Assembly: GCF_014199335.1 (NCBI RefSeq)
Contig: NZ_JACIJI010000001.1
Coordinates: 310,001 to 374,000, forward strand
Direction: 5' to 3'
Length of the DNA: 64,000 nt
Origin: Stakelama sediminis
GTDB lineage: Bacteria > Pseudomonadota > Alphaproteobacteria > Sphingomonadales > Sphingomonadaceae
Position 1 is the stretch's first letter. Every line of letters starts with the position of its first letter. The translations under genes and the position numbers were made by a program. The notes beneath the pieces were generated by a model. The model was not told the DNA's origin. It saw nothing but the letters and a program-made list of their open reading frames with translations, and did no database searches. Positions 36,434 to 46,133 of this stretch are shown here, one piece after another.

Positions 36434-37435
36434 TCAGCCGCCGATTGCCACCACCAGCTTTCCGATGGCTTGCCGCGCGGCCATTTTCGCAATCGCCTTG
36501 CCGCCATCCGCCAGCGAAAAAGTCTCCGTCACGCGCGGGGCGATCCTGCCCGCTTCCCACAGGTCGAACAGATGCGCGACATGCGCTGCATTGGCATCGG
36601 GGTTGCGCATCGCGAAGGCTCCCCAGAACACCCCGCACACGTCGCAGCTTTTGAGCAGCGTCAGGTTGAGCGGCAGCTTCGGAATCCCCGCCGGAAAACC
36701 GACCACCAGATAGCGCCCTTCCCAGCCGATTGCGCGCAGGGCCGGTTCGGCATAATCACCCCCCACCGGATCGTAGATCACGTCGGCGCCATTAGGACCG
36801 ACCGCCGCCTTGAACTGTTCGGCCAGTGCTTTCGATTGCGCCTTGTCGAAGGGCGCGCGCGGATAGACGATGGCGTCATCGGCCCCCGCCGCACGCGCGG
36901 CCTCCGCCTTTTCCTCCGACGAGACCGCTGCAATCACCCGTGCACCATGCGCCTTGCCCAGTTCGACCGCAGCCAGACCGACGCCGCCCGCCGCGCCCAG
37001 CACCAGCAATGTCTGCCCGGCCTTCAGATGCCCGCGATCGAGCAGCGCATGGATCGAGGTCGCATAGGTGAGCAGCAGCGCCGCCCCTTCGGCAAAGCTG
37101 CGGCTGTCGGGCAAAGCGAACACCTGATGCGCGGGCACCGCCACCTTCTCCGCCATGCCGCCATGGCCGGTGGTCGCCACCACCCGGTCGCCCGGTGCGA
37201 CATGCGCCACACCCTCACCCACCGCTTCAACCACACCGGCGACTTCGCATCCCGGCGCAAAGGGGCGTTCGGGGCGAAACTGGTATTTGTCCTCGATAAT
37301 CAGGACGTCGGGATAATTGACCGAACAGGCCCTGACGGCGATCAGCACCTGCCCCTTTCCCGCGACGGGATCGGACAGGTCAGCCAGTTCCAGTGTTTCA
37401 GGTCCGCCCGGTTCCTTCGACAGCAATGCTTTCAT
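36434..37435 (-). CDS. NADPH:quinone oxidoreductase family protein
   Basis: A 333-aa zinc-independent medium-chain reductase. [17 protein letters not shown] is the usual family N-terminus; [18 protein letters not shown] and [13 protein letters not shown] are the substrate-side marks and [20 protein letters not shown] is the NADPH fold. Zinc ligands are missing, as expected for the quinone-reductase branch. The start at 37435 makes its first 38 bases overlap the 3' end of leuD on the same strand in another frame. Substrate is probably a quinone or enone. Confidence 0.88.
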   Translation of the reverse strand: MKALLSKEPGGPETLELADLSDPVAGKGQVLIAVRACSVNYPDVLIIEDKYQFRPERPFAPGCEVAGVVEAVGEGVAHVAPGDRVVATTGHGGMAEKVAVPAHQVFALPDSRSFAEGAALLLTYATSIHALLDRGHLKAGQTLLVLGAAGGVGLAAVELGKAHGARVIAAVSSEEKAEAARAAGADDAIVYPRAPFDKAQSKALAEQFKAAVGPNGADVIYDPVGGDYAEPALRAIGWEGRYLVVGFPAGIPKLPLNLTLLKSCDVCGVFWGAFAMRNPDANAAHVAHLFDLWEAGRIAPRVTETFSLADGGKAIAKMAARQAIGKLVVAIGG

Positions 37436-38039
37436 TTCGGCGCTCTCCCGCATGTTCCGGTATCATCCAGGGGCGCATATTCTGGTCCCGCCCCTCGAAT
37501 TTCGAAATTGCGGTATCTTGTGCCAGTGTCAGCCCTATCTCGTCCAGCCCTTCCATCAGGCACTGGCGACGAAACGGGTCGAGCGGAAAGGTGAAGCGAT
37601 CCTGAAACGGGGTCGTCACCGTCATACTTTCCAGGTCGATGCGGATCGGATCGGTTTTGGCAACCTCCATCAGCCGGTCGATCACCTCCTGCGGCAAGGC
37701 AACGGTGACGATGCCGTTTTTGAACGCATTGCCGGAGAAAATGTCGGAAAAGCTGGGCGCGATCACCGCGCGGATGCCCATGTCCGCCAGCGCCCATGCG
37801 GCATGTTCGCGGCTCGACCCGCAGCCGAAATTATCGCCCGCGATCAGGATCGGACTGCCGGCATAGGCAGGATCGTCGAACACATTGCCCGGTTTTGCGC
37901 GGACGGTTTCGAACGCGCCCTTGCCCAGCCCTTCGCGACTGATGGTTTTCAGCCAGTGGGCCGGAATGATGATATCAGTGTCGATATTTTCCGCGCCCCA
38001 GGGATAGGCACGGCCTTCCACCTGACGAACAGGTTCCAT
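37398..38039 (-). CDS. leuD: 3-isopropylmalate dehydratase, small subunit
   Basis: A 213-aa subunit of the leucine-pathway isomerase that, with LeuC, converts 2- to 3-isopropylmalate. [14 protein letters not shown] and [15 protein letters not shown] are the swivel-domain marks of the aconitase family. The C-terminal 15 or so residues (after [11 protein letters not shown]) exceed the usual end of LeuD and their DNA overlaps the quinone reductase start. Start at 38039 gives the normal N-terminus; an upstream open frame covers the gap between the leu genes. Confidence 0.93.
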   Translation of the reverse strand: MEPVRQVEGRAYPWGAENIDTDIIIPAHWLKTISREGLGKGAFETVRAKPGNVFDDPAYAGSPILIAGDNFGCGSSREHAAWALADMGIRAVIAPSFSDIFSGNAFKNGIVTVALPQEVIDRLMEVAKTDPIRIDLESMTVTTPFQDRFTFPLDPFRRQCLMEGLDEIGLTLAQDTAISKFEGRDQNMRPWMIPEHAGERRNESIAVEGTGRT

Positions 38040-38151
38040 CAGACGCCTCCTGCGAGGCGAAGGGTGCTGTCGACAATCATGGCCGGTTCTCCTTACTGGT
38101 ACGCACACCCCACCGGTGCGCGCAATTCAGGCTACCGGCGGAGCGACTGGC

Positions 38152-38295
38152 TTATCGGTGTAGCGATGCCGCGCTGACAATATCGGCGTTGGTCAGGGTT
38201 CGCGCCTCTTCAGGCCGTTTCAGCGTCCCCGCATACGCCGCCGCCATTCCGCTGACGATCGTTCCCGTCAGCAGCATCACCAATGCTCGTTTCAT
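38152..38295 (-). CDS. Small signal-peptide protein between leuC and leuD
   Basis: A 47-aa product: [20 protein letters not shown] is a clear signal peptide, followed by a charged 25-residue tail ([20 protein letters not shown]). Its start overlaps the leuC stop by 4 bp (ATGA), a typical coupled arrangement, and leuD starts 112 bp later. No family is recognised. The coupled start, the clean signal peptide and the intact frame support a real gene, but its short length leaves doubt. Confidence 0.55.
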   Translation of the reverse strand: MKRALVMLLTGTIVSGMAAAYAGTLKRPEEARTLTNADIVSAASLHR

Positions 38296-39734
38296 TCGTT
38301 GCGTCCCACCAGCTCTCGCACATCGCTCAGCCGCCCCGTCACCGCCGCTGCCGCCGCCATTGCGGGTGAAAGCAGGTGTGTCCGGGCCCCCGGCCCCTGC
38401 CGTCCTACGAAATTTCGATTCGAAGTGGAAGCACAACGTTCGCCCGACGGTACTTTATCGGGGTTCATCGCCAGGCACATCGAACATCCCGGTTCGCGCC
38501 ATTCGAACCCGGCTTCGATAAAGATACGGTCCAGCCCCTCGGCTTCCGCCTGCCGCTTGACCAGCCCCGAACCGGGCACGATCAGCGCCTGACGGATACG
38601 GTCGGCGACCTTGCGGCCCTGCACCACTTCCGCCGCCGCGCGCAGATCCTCTATCCGGCTGTTGGTGCAGCTCCCGATAAAGACATGCTCGATCGCGATA
38701 TCCTGCATCCGCATCCCTGCGGTCAGGCCCATATAGTCCAGCGAACGTGCCGCCGCCTCGCGCTTGGCGGGGTCGTCAAAGCTGTCGGGATCGGGAACAT
38801 GACCGGTGATCGGCACCACATCCTCCGGGCTATTGCCCCAGGTCAGCTGCGGCGCGATGTCGGTCGCGTCCAGCCGCACCACGCGGTCATATTGCGCCCC
38901 CGCATCGCTGGGCAGCGTTTTCCAATAGGCAACCGCATGGTCCCACGCACTGCCGCTGGGGGCCATCGGCCTGCCCTTCAGATAGGCATAGGTTACCGCG
39001 TCCGGCGCGATCAGTCCCGCACGCGCGCCGCCCTCGATCGACATGTTGGAAACCGTCAGCCGCCCCTCGACCGACAGGTTGCGGATCACTTCACCGGTAT
39101 ATTCGATAACATGGCCGGTGCCGCCGCCCGCGCCGATCTTCCCGATAATCGCCAGCACCACGTCCTTGGCCGACACACCGAAGCCCAGGCTGCCGTCGAC
39201 ACGCACTTCCATCGTTTTCGACGGCGCGAGCAACAGCGTCTGCGTCGCCAGCACATGCTCCACCTCGCTGGTGCCGATGCCGAACGCCAGCGCGCCCAGC
39301 GCCCCATGCGCGGCGGTATGGCTGTCGCCGCATACCAGCGTCATGCCCGGCAGCGTAAAGCCCTGTTCGGGCCCGACGACATGGACGATGCCCTGCTCCG
39401 GCGCGACCGCGTCGATATAATCGATGCCGAACTCCGCCGTGTTGCGCTCCAGCGCCGCAAGCTGCCCCGCGCTTTGCGGGTCCTCGATCGGCAGGCGCGC
39501 GCCCGACGCGTCCACCCGCGCGGTCGTCGGCAGGTTATGGTCCGGCACCGCCAGCGTCAGCTCCGGCCGCCGCACCGGGCGACCGTTTGCACGTAGTCCC
39601 TCGAACGCCTGCGGGCTCGTCACCTCATGGACAAGGTGCCGGTCGATATAGATCAGGCAGGTTCCGTCATCGCGTCGTTCGACGACATGATCGGCCCAGA
39701 TTTTCTCGTACAGCGTGCGGGGTTGTTCAGTCAT
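38292..39734 (-). CDS. leuC: 3-isopropylmalate dehydratase, large subunit
   Basis: A 480-aa [4Fe-4S] enzyme subunit. Marks of the aconitase family are [12 protein letters not shown] at the start, [38 protein letters not shown] and the late cluster cysteines [16 protein letters not shown]. It pairs with leuD downstream. The Met at 39734 ([11 protein letters not shown]) is the family start; 12 further codons are open upstream. The intervening small peptide gene separates the two subunits, which usually abut. Confidence 0.95.
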   Translation of the reverse strand: MTEQPRTLYEKIWADHVVERRDDGTCLIYIDRHLVHEVTSPQAFEGLRANGRPVRRPELTLAVPDHNLPTTARVDASGARLPIEDPQSAGQLAALERNTAEFGIDYIDAVAPEQGIVHVVGPEQGFTLPGMTLVCGDSHTAAHGALGALAFGIGTSEVEHVLATQTLLLAPSKTMEVRVDGSLGFGVSAKDVVLAIIGKIGAGGGTGHVIEYTGEVIRNLSVEGRLTVSNMSIEGGARAGLIAPDAVTYAYLKGRPMAPSGSAWDHAVAYWKTLPSDAGAQYDRVVRLDATDIAPQLTWGNSPEDVVPITGHVPDPDSFDDPAKREAAARSLDYMGLTAGMRMQDIAIEHVFIGSCTNSRIEDLRAAAEVVQGRKVADRIRQALIVPGSGLVKRQAEAEGLDRIFIEAGFEWREPGCSMCLAMNPDKVPSGERCASTSNRNFVGRQGPGARTHLLSPAMAAAAAVTGRLSDVRELVGRNE

Positions 39735-39799
39735 GCGGGGAGCCATTAACCGAATCATGCCCGCTGGCAATGAAAATCTTTCCGATTATTACGCACGCA

Positions 39800-40717
39800 T
39801 CAGGTCAGGTTGCCGGGGTCTGACGGCCATGTTTTGACGAAATCGACAAAGGCACGCAACGGGCTCGGCAGATAGCGCCTGCCCGGATAATAAAGGAAAG
39901 GGCCGGGAAAACGCTCCCACCATGGCTGCAGCACCGGCTCCAGTTCGCCGCTGTCGAAGTGGGGCTGTAACCAGTCCTCGAACAGCATGATCAGCCCCGC
40001 GCCCCGCACCGCCGTTCCGATCAGCAGGTCGATGCCGCCGCGGACAGTCACCCGTAACGGCCCGCTCGGGTCCATGCGGATCGTCTCACCGTCGCGTTCG
40101 AACTCCCACGCCGCCAGCCTGCCGCTCGCGAACTGCCCCTCCAGACAATCATGGTTCAGCAGGTCGCGGGGATGATCGGGTCGCCCCTTGCGATCGAGAT
40201 AGGATGGTGCGCCCCCGACCGCGAAACGCTGTTCACGCGGGCCGATGGGAGTGGCGATCATGTCCTGTTCCAGCATCTCGCCATAGCGGATGCCCGCGTC
40301 GCAGCCTTCGGCAAGCACATCGACAAAGCTTTCCTCGACCGTGATCTCCACCCGGATATCCGGATAGGTGCGCAGAAACGGTGCGATGATAGGCGCCAGA
40401 ATCAGCTTGGCCGCACTCCCCGGCACGTTCAGGCGCAGTGTCCCCGTCGGCCGGTCGCGAAAATCATTCACGACATCCAGCGCCGAATCGATTTCGCTGA
40501 GCGCGGGACGCAATCGCTCCAGCAATCGCTGTCCTGCCTCGGTCGTCGCCACGCTGCGCGTCGTGCGGTTCAGCAGGCGGACGCCAAGCCGCACCTCCAG
40601 CCGCCGGACCGCCTCGCTCAACCCCGAAGCCGATAGCTGCTCGCGTTTGGCCGCCTCGCGAAATCCGCCGTGCCGCGCCACCGCGACAAAGGCACTCAGA
40701 TCCTGAAAGTCATGCAT
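39800..40717 (-). CDS. LysR-family transcriptional regulator
   Basis: A 305-aa LTTR with an N-terminal winged helix (LSAFVAVARHGGFREAAKRE, then RRLEVRLGVRLLNRTTRSVA) and an effector domain (about 90-300, RLNVPGSAAKLILAPIIAPF). It starts ATGCATGAC at 40717. It is divergent from an aldo/keto reductase gene, with a perfect palindrome GCACAA-C-TTGTGC between them, the classic arrangement in which the regulator controls its neighbour and itself. The inducer is unknown. Confidence 0.92.
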   Translation of the reverse strand: MHDFQDLSAFVAVARHGGFREAAKREQLSASGLSEAVRRLEVRLGVRLLNRTTRSVATTEAGQRLLERLRPALSEIDSALDVVNDFRDRPTGTLRLNVPGSAAKLILAPIIAPFLRTYPDIRVEITVEESFVDVLAEGCDAGIRYGEMLEQDMIATPIGPREQRFAVGGAPSYLDRKGRPDHPRDLLNHDCLEGQFASGRLAAWEFERDGETIRMDPSGPLRVTVRGGIDLLIGTAVRGAGLIMLFEDWLQPHFDSGELEPVLQPWWERFPGPFLYYPGRRYLPSPLRAFVDFVKTWPSDPGNLT

Positions 40718-40733
40718 GATTGTTCGATATATC

Positions 40734-40746
40734 GCACAACTTGTGC
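40734..40746. promoter_or_regulatory. Palindrome between lysR and AKR genes
   Basis: GCACAACTTGTGC is a perfect 6-bp inverted repeat with one central base, flanked by CGATAT on both sides. It fits the dyad (T-N11-A type) bound by LysR regulators and lies 17 bases from the regulator start. Confidence 0.55.
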
Positions 40747-40814
40747 CGATATACACGCCTTATCGCACTGCGTGGCCCTTCCCACATCATCGCCACATCA
40801 ATGGGAGATGATCC

Positions 40815-41690
40815 ATGACCAATCTGTCCTCCGCCGGCACCTTCACCCTCGGCGACCGCACTGTCCATCGCATCGGCTATGGCGCGATGCAGCTTGCCGG
40901 TCCCGGTGTATTCGGCCCGCCAAAAGATCATGACGCCGCCATCGCCGTGCTGCGCGAAGCGGTGAAAGCGGGCGTCGATCATATCGACACCTGCGATTAT
41001 TATGGCCCCCATGTCACCAACCGCCTGATCCGGGAGGCACTGCATCCTTATCCCGACAATCTGACCCTCGTCACAAAGGTCGGTGCGGTGCGTGGCGACG
41101 ATGCCTCCTGGAATCCTGCCATGGAACCCGATCAGCTTCGTCGTGCAGTCGAAGACAATCTGCGCAACCTTGGCCGGGAGTCGATGGATGTCGTCAATCT
41201 GCGCCTCATGTTCAGCGAAGCGCTCGCCCCGGCGGAAGGCTCGGTCGAACCGACGCTGCGCACGCTCATGACGCTGCGCGACGAAGGGCTGATCCGGCAC
41301 ATCGGCCTCAGCAACGTCACGCCGACACAGGTGGCGGAAGCACGCGCGCTGACCGATATCGTCTGCGTCCAGAATCTCTATAATGTCGCCAATCGCAGCG
41401 ACGATGCGCTGATCGACGAACTGGCGGAAGCCAGGATCGCCTATGTCCCCTTCTTTCCGCTGGGCGGTTTCGAGCCGCTGCAATCGACCATGTTGTCGGA
41501 CGTGGCAAAGCGGATCGGTGCCACCCCGATGCAGACCGCGCTGGCATGGCTGCTTCAGCGGTCGCCCAACATCCTGCTCATCCCCGGCACGTCGTCGGTC
41601 GCGCACCTGCGCGAAAATCTGGCCGTGGCGGATATCACCCTGCCCGCCGATGCCGTTGCCGAGCTCGATACGATCGGCACCGCCGTCTGA
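40815..41690 (+). CDS. Aldo/keto reductase
   Basis: A 291-aa NADPH-dependent reductase with the TIM-barrel motifs IGYGAMQLAGPGVFGPPKDH, GVDHIDTCDYYGPHVTNRLI (catalytic Asp and Tyr), VTKVGAV (catalytic Lys), and LRNLGRESMDVVNLRL. The C-terminal NADP-binding end is LIPGTSSVAHLRENL. The gene is divergent from a LysR regulator that probably controls it. Substrate unknown; the closest-looking group reduces small aldehydes (oxidoreductase family related to YajO/PdxI). It ends 26 bases before the MITE-like element. Confidence 0.9.
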   Translation: MTNLSSAGTFTLGDRTVHRIGYGAMQLAGPGVFGPPKDHDAAIAVLREAVKAGVDHIDTCDYYGPHVTNRLIREALHPYPDNLTLVTKVGAVRGDDASWNPAMEPDQLRRAVEDNLRNLGRESMDVVNLRLMFSEALAPAEGSVEPTLRTLMTLRDEGLIRHIGLSNVTPTQVAEARALTDIVCVQNLYNVANRSDDALIDELAEARIAYVPFFPLGGFEPLQSTMLSDVAKRIGATPMQTALAWLLQRSPNILLIPGTSSVAHLRENLAVADITLPADAVAELDTIGTAV

Positions 41691-41714
41691 CGCGGCACCT
41701 GGTCGGCCGCTTCT

Positions 41715-41982
41715 TAGGCCGTAAACCCATAAACGGCACTATCGAGGTTTGAGCCAAAATGACGTGGTGCAAGGAGGAAAGGCGCAGGAATATGTCAATA
41801 TTTTCAGACTTTTCGACGCTGCACCGGGCCATTTTGGCCAAATCCCGCAGGGACGTCCAAATGGCTTCCATCTCGAACCGAACGCCGCTTGCAAAGGCAA
41901 AGAGCCTTTGCCGCGCGTCGTTCGGCCCCATCTGTTCGCCATTTGGACGCCTCGATGGTGCCGTTTATGGGTTTACGGCCTA
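41715..41982. mobile_element. MITE-like element with 31-bp terminal inverted repeats
   Basis: A 264-bp element (41717-41980) bounded by 31-bp terminal repeats, GGCCGTAAACCCATAAACGG and continuing to GAGG, at 41717-41747 and 41950-41980, with a single mismatch, and flanked by TA on both sides (41715-41716, 41981-41982). It contains a GCAAAGGC-AAAGA-GCCTTTGC hairpin (41891-41911) and no transposase frame. TA duplication and internal structure point to a non-autonomous element of an IS630/Tc1 or IS5 (IS427 group) type, moved by a transposase elsewhere. Confidence 0.8.
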
Positions 41983-43482
41983 GTGGCCGACCACGCCCAG
42001 CGATGCGAACGGCTTGTCATGCTCGCCATATTTGTCGATCAGCGTCGCGCTGGCTTGGTTCAGGCCGATCACCTCGACCTCCTTCCCCTCGGAGCGCAGC
42101 CTCAGGACGATCTTGTCGAGCACGCCGGTCGCCGAGATGTCCCAGAAATGCGCATGCGTCAGGTCGATAACCACCCGCTCCACGCCTTCTTCGCGGAACA
42201 GCACGGACTCCATGATCCGGTCGGTGGAGGCAAAGAAGATCTGCCCACCGATCGTATAGCGCCGCTCCCGCCCATCCTCTGACAGCGCGGTATCGAACGT
42301 CACCAGATTGCGCACCTTGGCGGCGAAGAAGATGCCGCTCATCAGCACCCCGACCAGCACCCCCTTCGACAGGTCGTGCGTCCACACCACCACGATCACC
42401 GTCGCCAGCATGACGGCGGTGGACGGCAGCGGATGGTGGCGAACTTCGGTGAAGGATTTCCAGCGGAAGGTGCTGATCGATACGAAGATCATCACACCGA
42501 CCAGCGCGGGCATCGGTACCTGCGCCACCCACGGCCCCAGCACCACCATCAGCACCAGCAGCATGACGCCTGCGATAAAGGTGGAGGCGCGGCGGCGCCC
42601 GCCCGAGGTGATGTTGATCACCGACTGGCCGACCATCGCGCACCCGCCCATCGCACCGATGAAGCCGGTGAAGAAATTGGCGATCCCCTGCCCGACGCAC
42701 TCACGCCGCTTGTCGCTGCGTGTCTCGGTCATGTCGTCGACAATCGCCGCAGTCAGCATCGTCTCCAGCAGCCCGACCGCCGCCATCGCCAGCGAATAGG
42801 GCGCAATGATGCGCAGCGTTTCCCAGGTGAACGGCACATGCGGCAGGTGGAACATCGGCAGGGTGGACGGCAGATTGCCCATATCGCCCACCGTGTTGAC
42901 GTGCGTGCCCGTCAGCATCGTATAGGCCGCGACCAGCACCACCGCGACCAGCGGCGCGGGCACTGCCGTGGTGATCTTCGGAAAGCCGTAAATGATCGCC
43001 AGCGTCACCGCGACCAGCACATAGGCGACCCACGGCACGCCCGTCAGTTGCGGCAACTGCGCCATGAAGATCAGGATCGCCAGCGCATTGACGAAGCCGG
43101 TAATCACCGACCGCGATACGAAGCGCATCAGCAGGTTGAGTTTCAACAGCCCGGCAATCGCCTGAAACACACCCATCAGGATCGTCGCCGCGAACAGATA
43201 TTCCACACCGTGATTGCGCACCAGCGGCCCGACCAGCACCGCCACCGATGCGGTTGCCGCGGAGATCATTCCCGGCCGCCCGCCGGTGATCGCGATGATG
43301 CAGGCAATCGAGAAGCTGGCATACAGCCCGACACTGGGATCGACGCCCGCGACGATCGAAAAGCCGATCGCTTCGGGGATCAGCGCCAGCGCGACCATCA
43401 GGCCGGACAGGAATTCGCGCCCCGGATTTTCCAGCCAGTCGCGGCGGATATTGGAGGCAAAGGACATGCGGACATCGGCCAT
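41980..43482 (-). CDS. SulP-family anion transporter with STAS domain
   Basis: A 500-aa membrane transporter: an N-terminal transmembrane domain of about ten to fourteen helices (RDWLENPGREFLSGLMVALA, then SVGLYASFSIACIIAITGGR) and a cytoplasmic STAS domain (about 400-490, VVIDLTHAHFWDISATGVLD). BicA-type SulP proteins of marine and soil bacteria carry bicarbonate with sodium, others sulfate or dicarboxylates; which applies is not shown. Its TAG stop (41982-41980) uses the TA of the MITE target site, so the element lies exactly at the 3' end of the gene. Confidence 0.9.
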   Translation of the reverse strand: MADVRMSFASNIRRDWLENPGREFLSGLMVALALIPEAIGFSIVAGVDPSVGLYASFSIACIIAITGGRPGMISAATASVAVLVGPLVRNHGVEYLFAATILMGVFQAIAGLLKLNLLMRFVSRSVITGFVNALAILIFMAQLPQLTGVPWVAYVLVAVTLAIIYGFPKITTAVPAPLVAVVLVAAYTMLTGTHVNTVGDMGNLPSTLPMFHLPHVPFTWETLRIIAPYSLAMAAVGLLETMLTAAIVDDMTETRSDKRRECVGQGIANFFTGFIGAMGGCAMVGQSVINITSGGRRRASTFIAGVMLLVLMVVLGPWVAQVPMPALVGVMIFVSISTFRWKSFTEVRHHPLPSTAVMLATVIVVVWTHDLSKGVLVGVLMSGIFFAAKVRNLVTFDTALSEDGRERRYTIGGQIFFASTDRIMESVLFREEGVERVVIDLTHAHFWDISATGVLDKIVLRLRSEGKEVEVIGLNQASATLIDKYGEHDKPFASLGVVGH

Positions 43483-43642
43483 GGCGGGGCGGGTTCCTCG
43501 TCTGGCGAGCGAAAGCGCGCAACGTTTCGCGCCTCGGTCGGGATCGTTTGAGATTGCTGCACCGCAACAAAGCGGCTTTGATCGGCAATTACCCCCCTAT
43601 CGCGACAGGATCAACCCCGCCACACTTCGACAACCCCCTCCC

Positions 43643-43726
43643 CGTCATTGCGAGCGCCAAAGGCGCGAAGCAATCCAGAAATGGCGACCGCTGGATTGCT
43701 TTGTCGCTACGCTCCTCGCAATGACG
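43643..43726. repeat. Palindromic intergenic repeat (REP-like)
   Basis: CGTCATTGCGAG at 43643-43654 and CTCGCAATGACG at 43715-43726 form the ends of a long hairpin, with GAAGCAATCCAG / CTGGATTGCTT as the inner arms. This sequence type is a familiar dispersed palindrome of alphaproteobacterial genomes. It sits between the SulP and hydrolase genes and could stabilise or end transcripts. Confidence 0.75.
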
Positions 43727-43735
43727 ATGCATTGG

Positions 43736-44602
43736 CTACTTCATGTGCATCTTCAGGAACCGGACCGTATCGGCGAGTACGGGTGCCTTGCCGCGAAACG
43801 GCTTGGACAGCGCCATGACCACGCCTTCATGGCTCAGACCGGGATAGTCGTGAAATTCCGTCCGCACGCCCAGCGCTTCTAGTCGCTTAGCCAGTGCCAC
43901 CGCGTTGCGCGGCTTTACCACCGTGTCCTTGCCCGATGTCACCAGCATCATCGGCGGCGCATCGGCACGGGCATAGCTAATCGGCTGCGTCTGCTTCGGG
44001 TCCGGCCAGTGGCCCAGCGCATCGACCGCGCGCTTGTCGGTGAAGGGCAGGAAATCATACGGCCCGCTCAGCCCCACCGCCGCCTTCACCGTACCGTCGG
44101 GCACGCCCGCATCGTTCAGGAATTGCCGGTCCAGCGCCAGCATCGCGGTGATATAGGCACCCGCCGAATGCCCGACCAGCGCGATCCTGCCCGGATCGCC
44201 GTCATAGTCCGCGATATGCGCGCGCACCCACGCCACCGCCTGCGCGCCATCCTCGACAAAGGCCGGGAAGCGGACGTCGGGCACCTTGCGATAATCGGGA
44301 ACGACCGTGACGAAGCCATTGCGCGCAAAGGCGCGTCCGGCAAAGGCATAGCCGCCGCGCGTGCCGTCCACCCAGCCGCCACCATAGAAGAAGATCACCA
44401 CGGGGCGCGGCGTCGCCGCCTTCCCCTTCGGTGCCCAGATATCAAGCTTCTGCCCATGCGTGCCGAACGCCAGCCCATCGGCCACGCGCCGCGTGCCCGC
44501 ACCGCCCCCGGCAACCCGGTCGATCTTGCTCAGCAGCGACGGCCCCGTGCATCCGGCAAGCAGCAGCGCCAGCGCCGCTGCCCCCGGCACGCGCCGTGTC
44601 AC
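43736..44602 (-). CDS. Lipoprotein alpha/beta hydrolase (esterase-like)
   Basis: A 288-aa alpha/beta-hydrolase with a lipobox (ALALLLAGC, Cys18) so it should be membrane-anchored. The oxyanion loop is [10 protein letters not shown], the nucleophile elbow GHSAG, the acid is in TSGKDTVV and the His in GLSHEG, consistent with a BD-FAE or carboxylesterase-type enzyme. Its start overlaps the scoB stop by 4 bp, so it closes the CoA-transferase operon. Natural substrate unknown. Confidence 0.86.
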   Translation of the reverse strand: MTRRVPGAAALALLLAGCTGPSLLSKIDRVAGGGAGTRRVADGLAFGTHGQKLDIWAPKGKAATPRPVVIFFYGGGWVDGTRGGYAFAGRAFARNGFVTVVPDYRKVPDVRFPAFVEDGAQAVAWVRAHIADYDGDPGRIALVGHSAGAYITAMLALDRQFLNDAGVPDGTVKAAVGLSGPYDFLPFTDKRAVDALGHWPDPKQTQPISYARADAPPMMLVTSGKDTVVKPRNAVALAKRLEALGVRTEFHDYPGLSHEGVVMALSKPFRGKAPVLADTVRFLKMHMK

Positions 44603-45234
44603 TGCTCGTATGTCGCGGTCGTCTTTTCGGCGACTTCTTCCGCCGTCACGCCCGGTGCCAGTTCGATCAGTCTGAACGGGCTTTCATGGTCGGGCCGCTG
44701 AAACACGCACAGATCGGTGATAATCATATCCACGACATTCTTGCCGGTCAGCGGCAGGGTGCATTCGGGAATGAACTTCGGATCGCCGTGCTTCGACACA
44801 TGTTCCATCACCACGATGATCTTCTTCACGCCCGCGACCAGGTCCATGGCACCGCCCATCCCCTTGATCATCTTGCCGGGGATCATCCAGTTGGCGATGT
44901 CACCATTTTCCGCAACCTCCATCGCGCCGAGCACGGTCAGGTCGATATGCCCGCCGCGGATCATCGCAAAGCTCTGATCGGACCCGAAATAAACCGATTG
45001 CGGCAGTTCGCTGATCGTCTGCTTGCCCGCATTGATCAGGTCGGGATCTTCCTCCCCGGCATAGGGAAACGGGCCGATGCCCAGCATGCCGTTTTCGGAT
45101 TGCAGCGTCACCTCGACCCCATCGGGGATATGGTTGGCCACCAGCGTCGGAATGCCGATGCCCAGATTGACGTAGAAACCGTCTTCCAGTTCCTGTGCGG
45201 CGCGCGCCGCCATCTGATCGCGAGTCCAGGGCAT
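44599..45234 (-). CDS. scoB: 3-oxoacid CoA-transferase subunit B
   Basis: A 211-aa subunit with the catalytic glutamate in [12 protein letters not shown], plus [17 protein letters not shown] and [14 protein letters not shown]. Together with the A subunit it moves CoA from succinyl-CoA to acetoacetate or another 3-oxoacid. The two subunit genes are separated by an acid-phosphatase gene 2 bp upstream of this one, not directly adjacent as is usual. The next gene downstream overlaps by 4 bp. Confidence 0.92.
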   Translation of the reverse strand: MPWTRDQMAARAAQELEDGFYVNLGIGIPTLVANHIPDGVEVTLQSENGMLGIGPFPYAGEEDPDLINAGKQTISELPQSVYFGSDQSFAMIRGGHIDLTVLGAMEVAENGDIANWMIPGKMIKGMGGAMDLVAGVKKIIVVMEHVSKHGDPKFIPECTLPLTGKNVVDMIITDLCVFQRPDHESPFRLIELAPGVTAEEVAEKTTATYEQ

Positions 45235-45236
45235 CC

Positions 45237-46133
45237 TTACTTCTCCTCCGCTGGCGGGTTCCAGCGTTTGTCACGGGGAAACACATCGTCCATGCCGCCC
45301 TTGATCTGCGGGCCATAGACAGGGTTCGGGAACAGGAACCAGCCCGCGCCCCAGTTGGCGTCGATGGCTGGCGTGGCAACGGCGGCGCGCCGCTGCGCCA
45401 CGTTCGAAACGGCATTGAACAGGTCGCTGATATCGCCAAGCTGATCGCCGCCCATGGCCAGCACGCAATAGCGCGCGGCGATGGTCGCGCGGCGACCGTC
45501 CTTATGCCCGCCGGTCGCGTCATCGCCTTGCAGGAACAGCGTATCGCCATGTTTGGCAGGGCCAAGGCCCGCATGGTCCAGCGCCTGTTCGGTATACGCG
45601 GCGTTCGCGGCGGAGCGGTTGGTGTTGAACACCACCGTCACCCCCATCGCGCGAAGCTGGTTCAGCGCGGCGACCGCCCCCGGCGTCGGTTCGACATCGG
45701 CCATGCCGGTCCGTTCCCATTGCGACCAGATTTCGGGGCTGAACTTGCCGCCCTTCGCCTGCCAGCTTTCAAAGCCATAGTTGAGCAGCACGGTCTCATC
45801 GGCGTCGAACACCGCGGCAAACGGCTTGTCGCCGCACGAAACATAGCGCGGGTCGGACAGTGTCGCACCCTGCGCCAGCACGACGCTGTCTGCGGGCCGG
45901 TGCTTCACCTTCGCCGCGACATAGGTGACCAGATCGTGCCACACGCCCCGCGTCAGCGCTGACGCTTCGGCGGAGCCATAAAGATACTGCATCCCGGCCG
46001 GAACCGGCGGGCTGACGAACTGCGGCGGGTTCGAATGCTGCATCGGCGGCGGTGGCGGAGCCTGCGGCGCGGGTGTCGTCGCACATCCCGCCAGCAACGC
46101 ACAGGCGCCCAGCAGCGCTGTCCTGCGCATCAC
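45237..46133 (-). CDS. e(P4)-type acid phosphatase lipoprotein (HAD)
   Basis: A 298-aa lipoprotein (lipobox LLAGC, Cys17) of the class C acid phosphatase / 5'-nucleotidase group. The HAD nucleophile motif is [13 protein letters not shown], with [10 protein letters not shown] as the second Asn/Thr motif and [12 protein letters not shown] further on. Such proteins dephosphorylate nucleotides such as NMN or AMP outside the cytoplasm. It lies inside the scoA-scoB operon, overlapping scoA by 4 bp and 2 bp from scoB. A proline-rich linker (APQAPPPPP) follows the lipobox. Confidence 0.88.
   Translation of the reverse strand: MMRRTALLGACALLAGCATTPAPQAPPPPPMQHSNPPQFVSPPVPAGMQYLYGSAEASALTRGVWHDLVTYVAAKVKHRPADSVVLAQGATLSDPRYVSCGDKPFAAVFDADETVLLNYGFESWQAKGGKFSPEIWSQWERTGMADVEPTPGAVAALNQLRAMGVTVVFNTNRSAANAAYTEQALDHAGLGPAKHGDTLFLQGDDATGGHKDGRRATIAARYCVLAMGGDQLGDISDLFNAVSNVAQRRAAVATPAIDANWGAGWFLFPNPVYGPQIKGGMDDVFPRDKRWNPPAEEK

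Noticed and set aside
35129..37594. An 821-codon open frame on the plus strand
   Set aside because: It is antisense to the serine hydrolase and quinone reductase genes, which have clear family motifs. Long antisense frames are expected in high-GC DNA, and its product has no recognisable motif.
41749..42282. A transposase frame inside the MITE-like element
   Set aside because: Frames within the element run out into flanking genes and contain no DDE-type motif.
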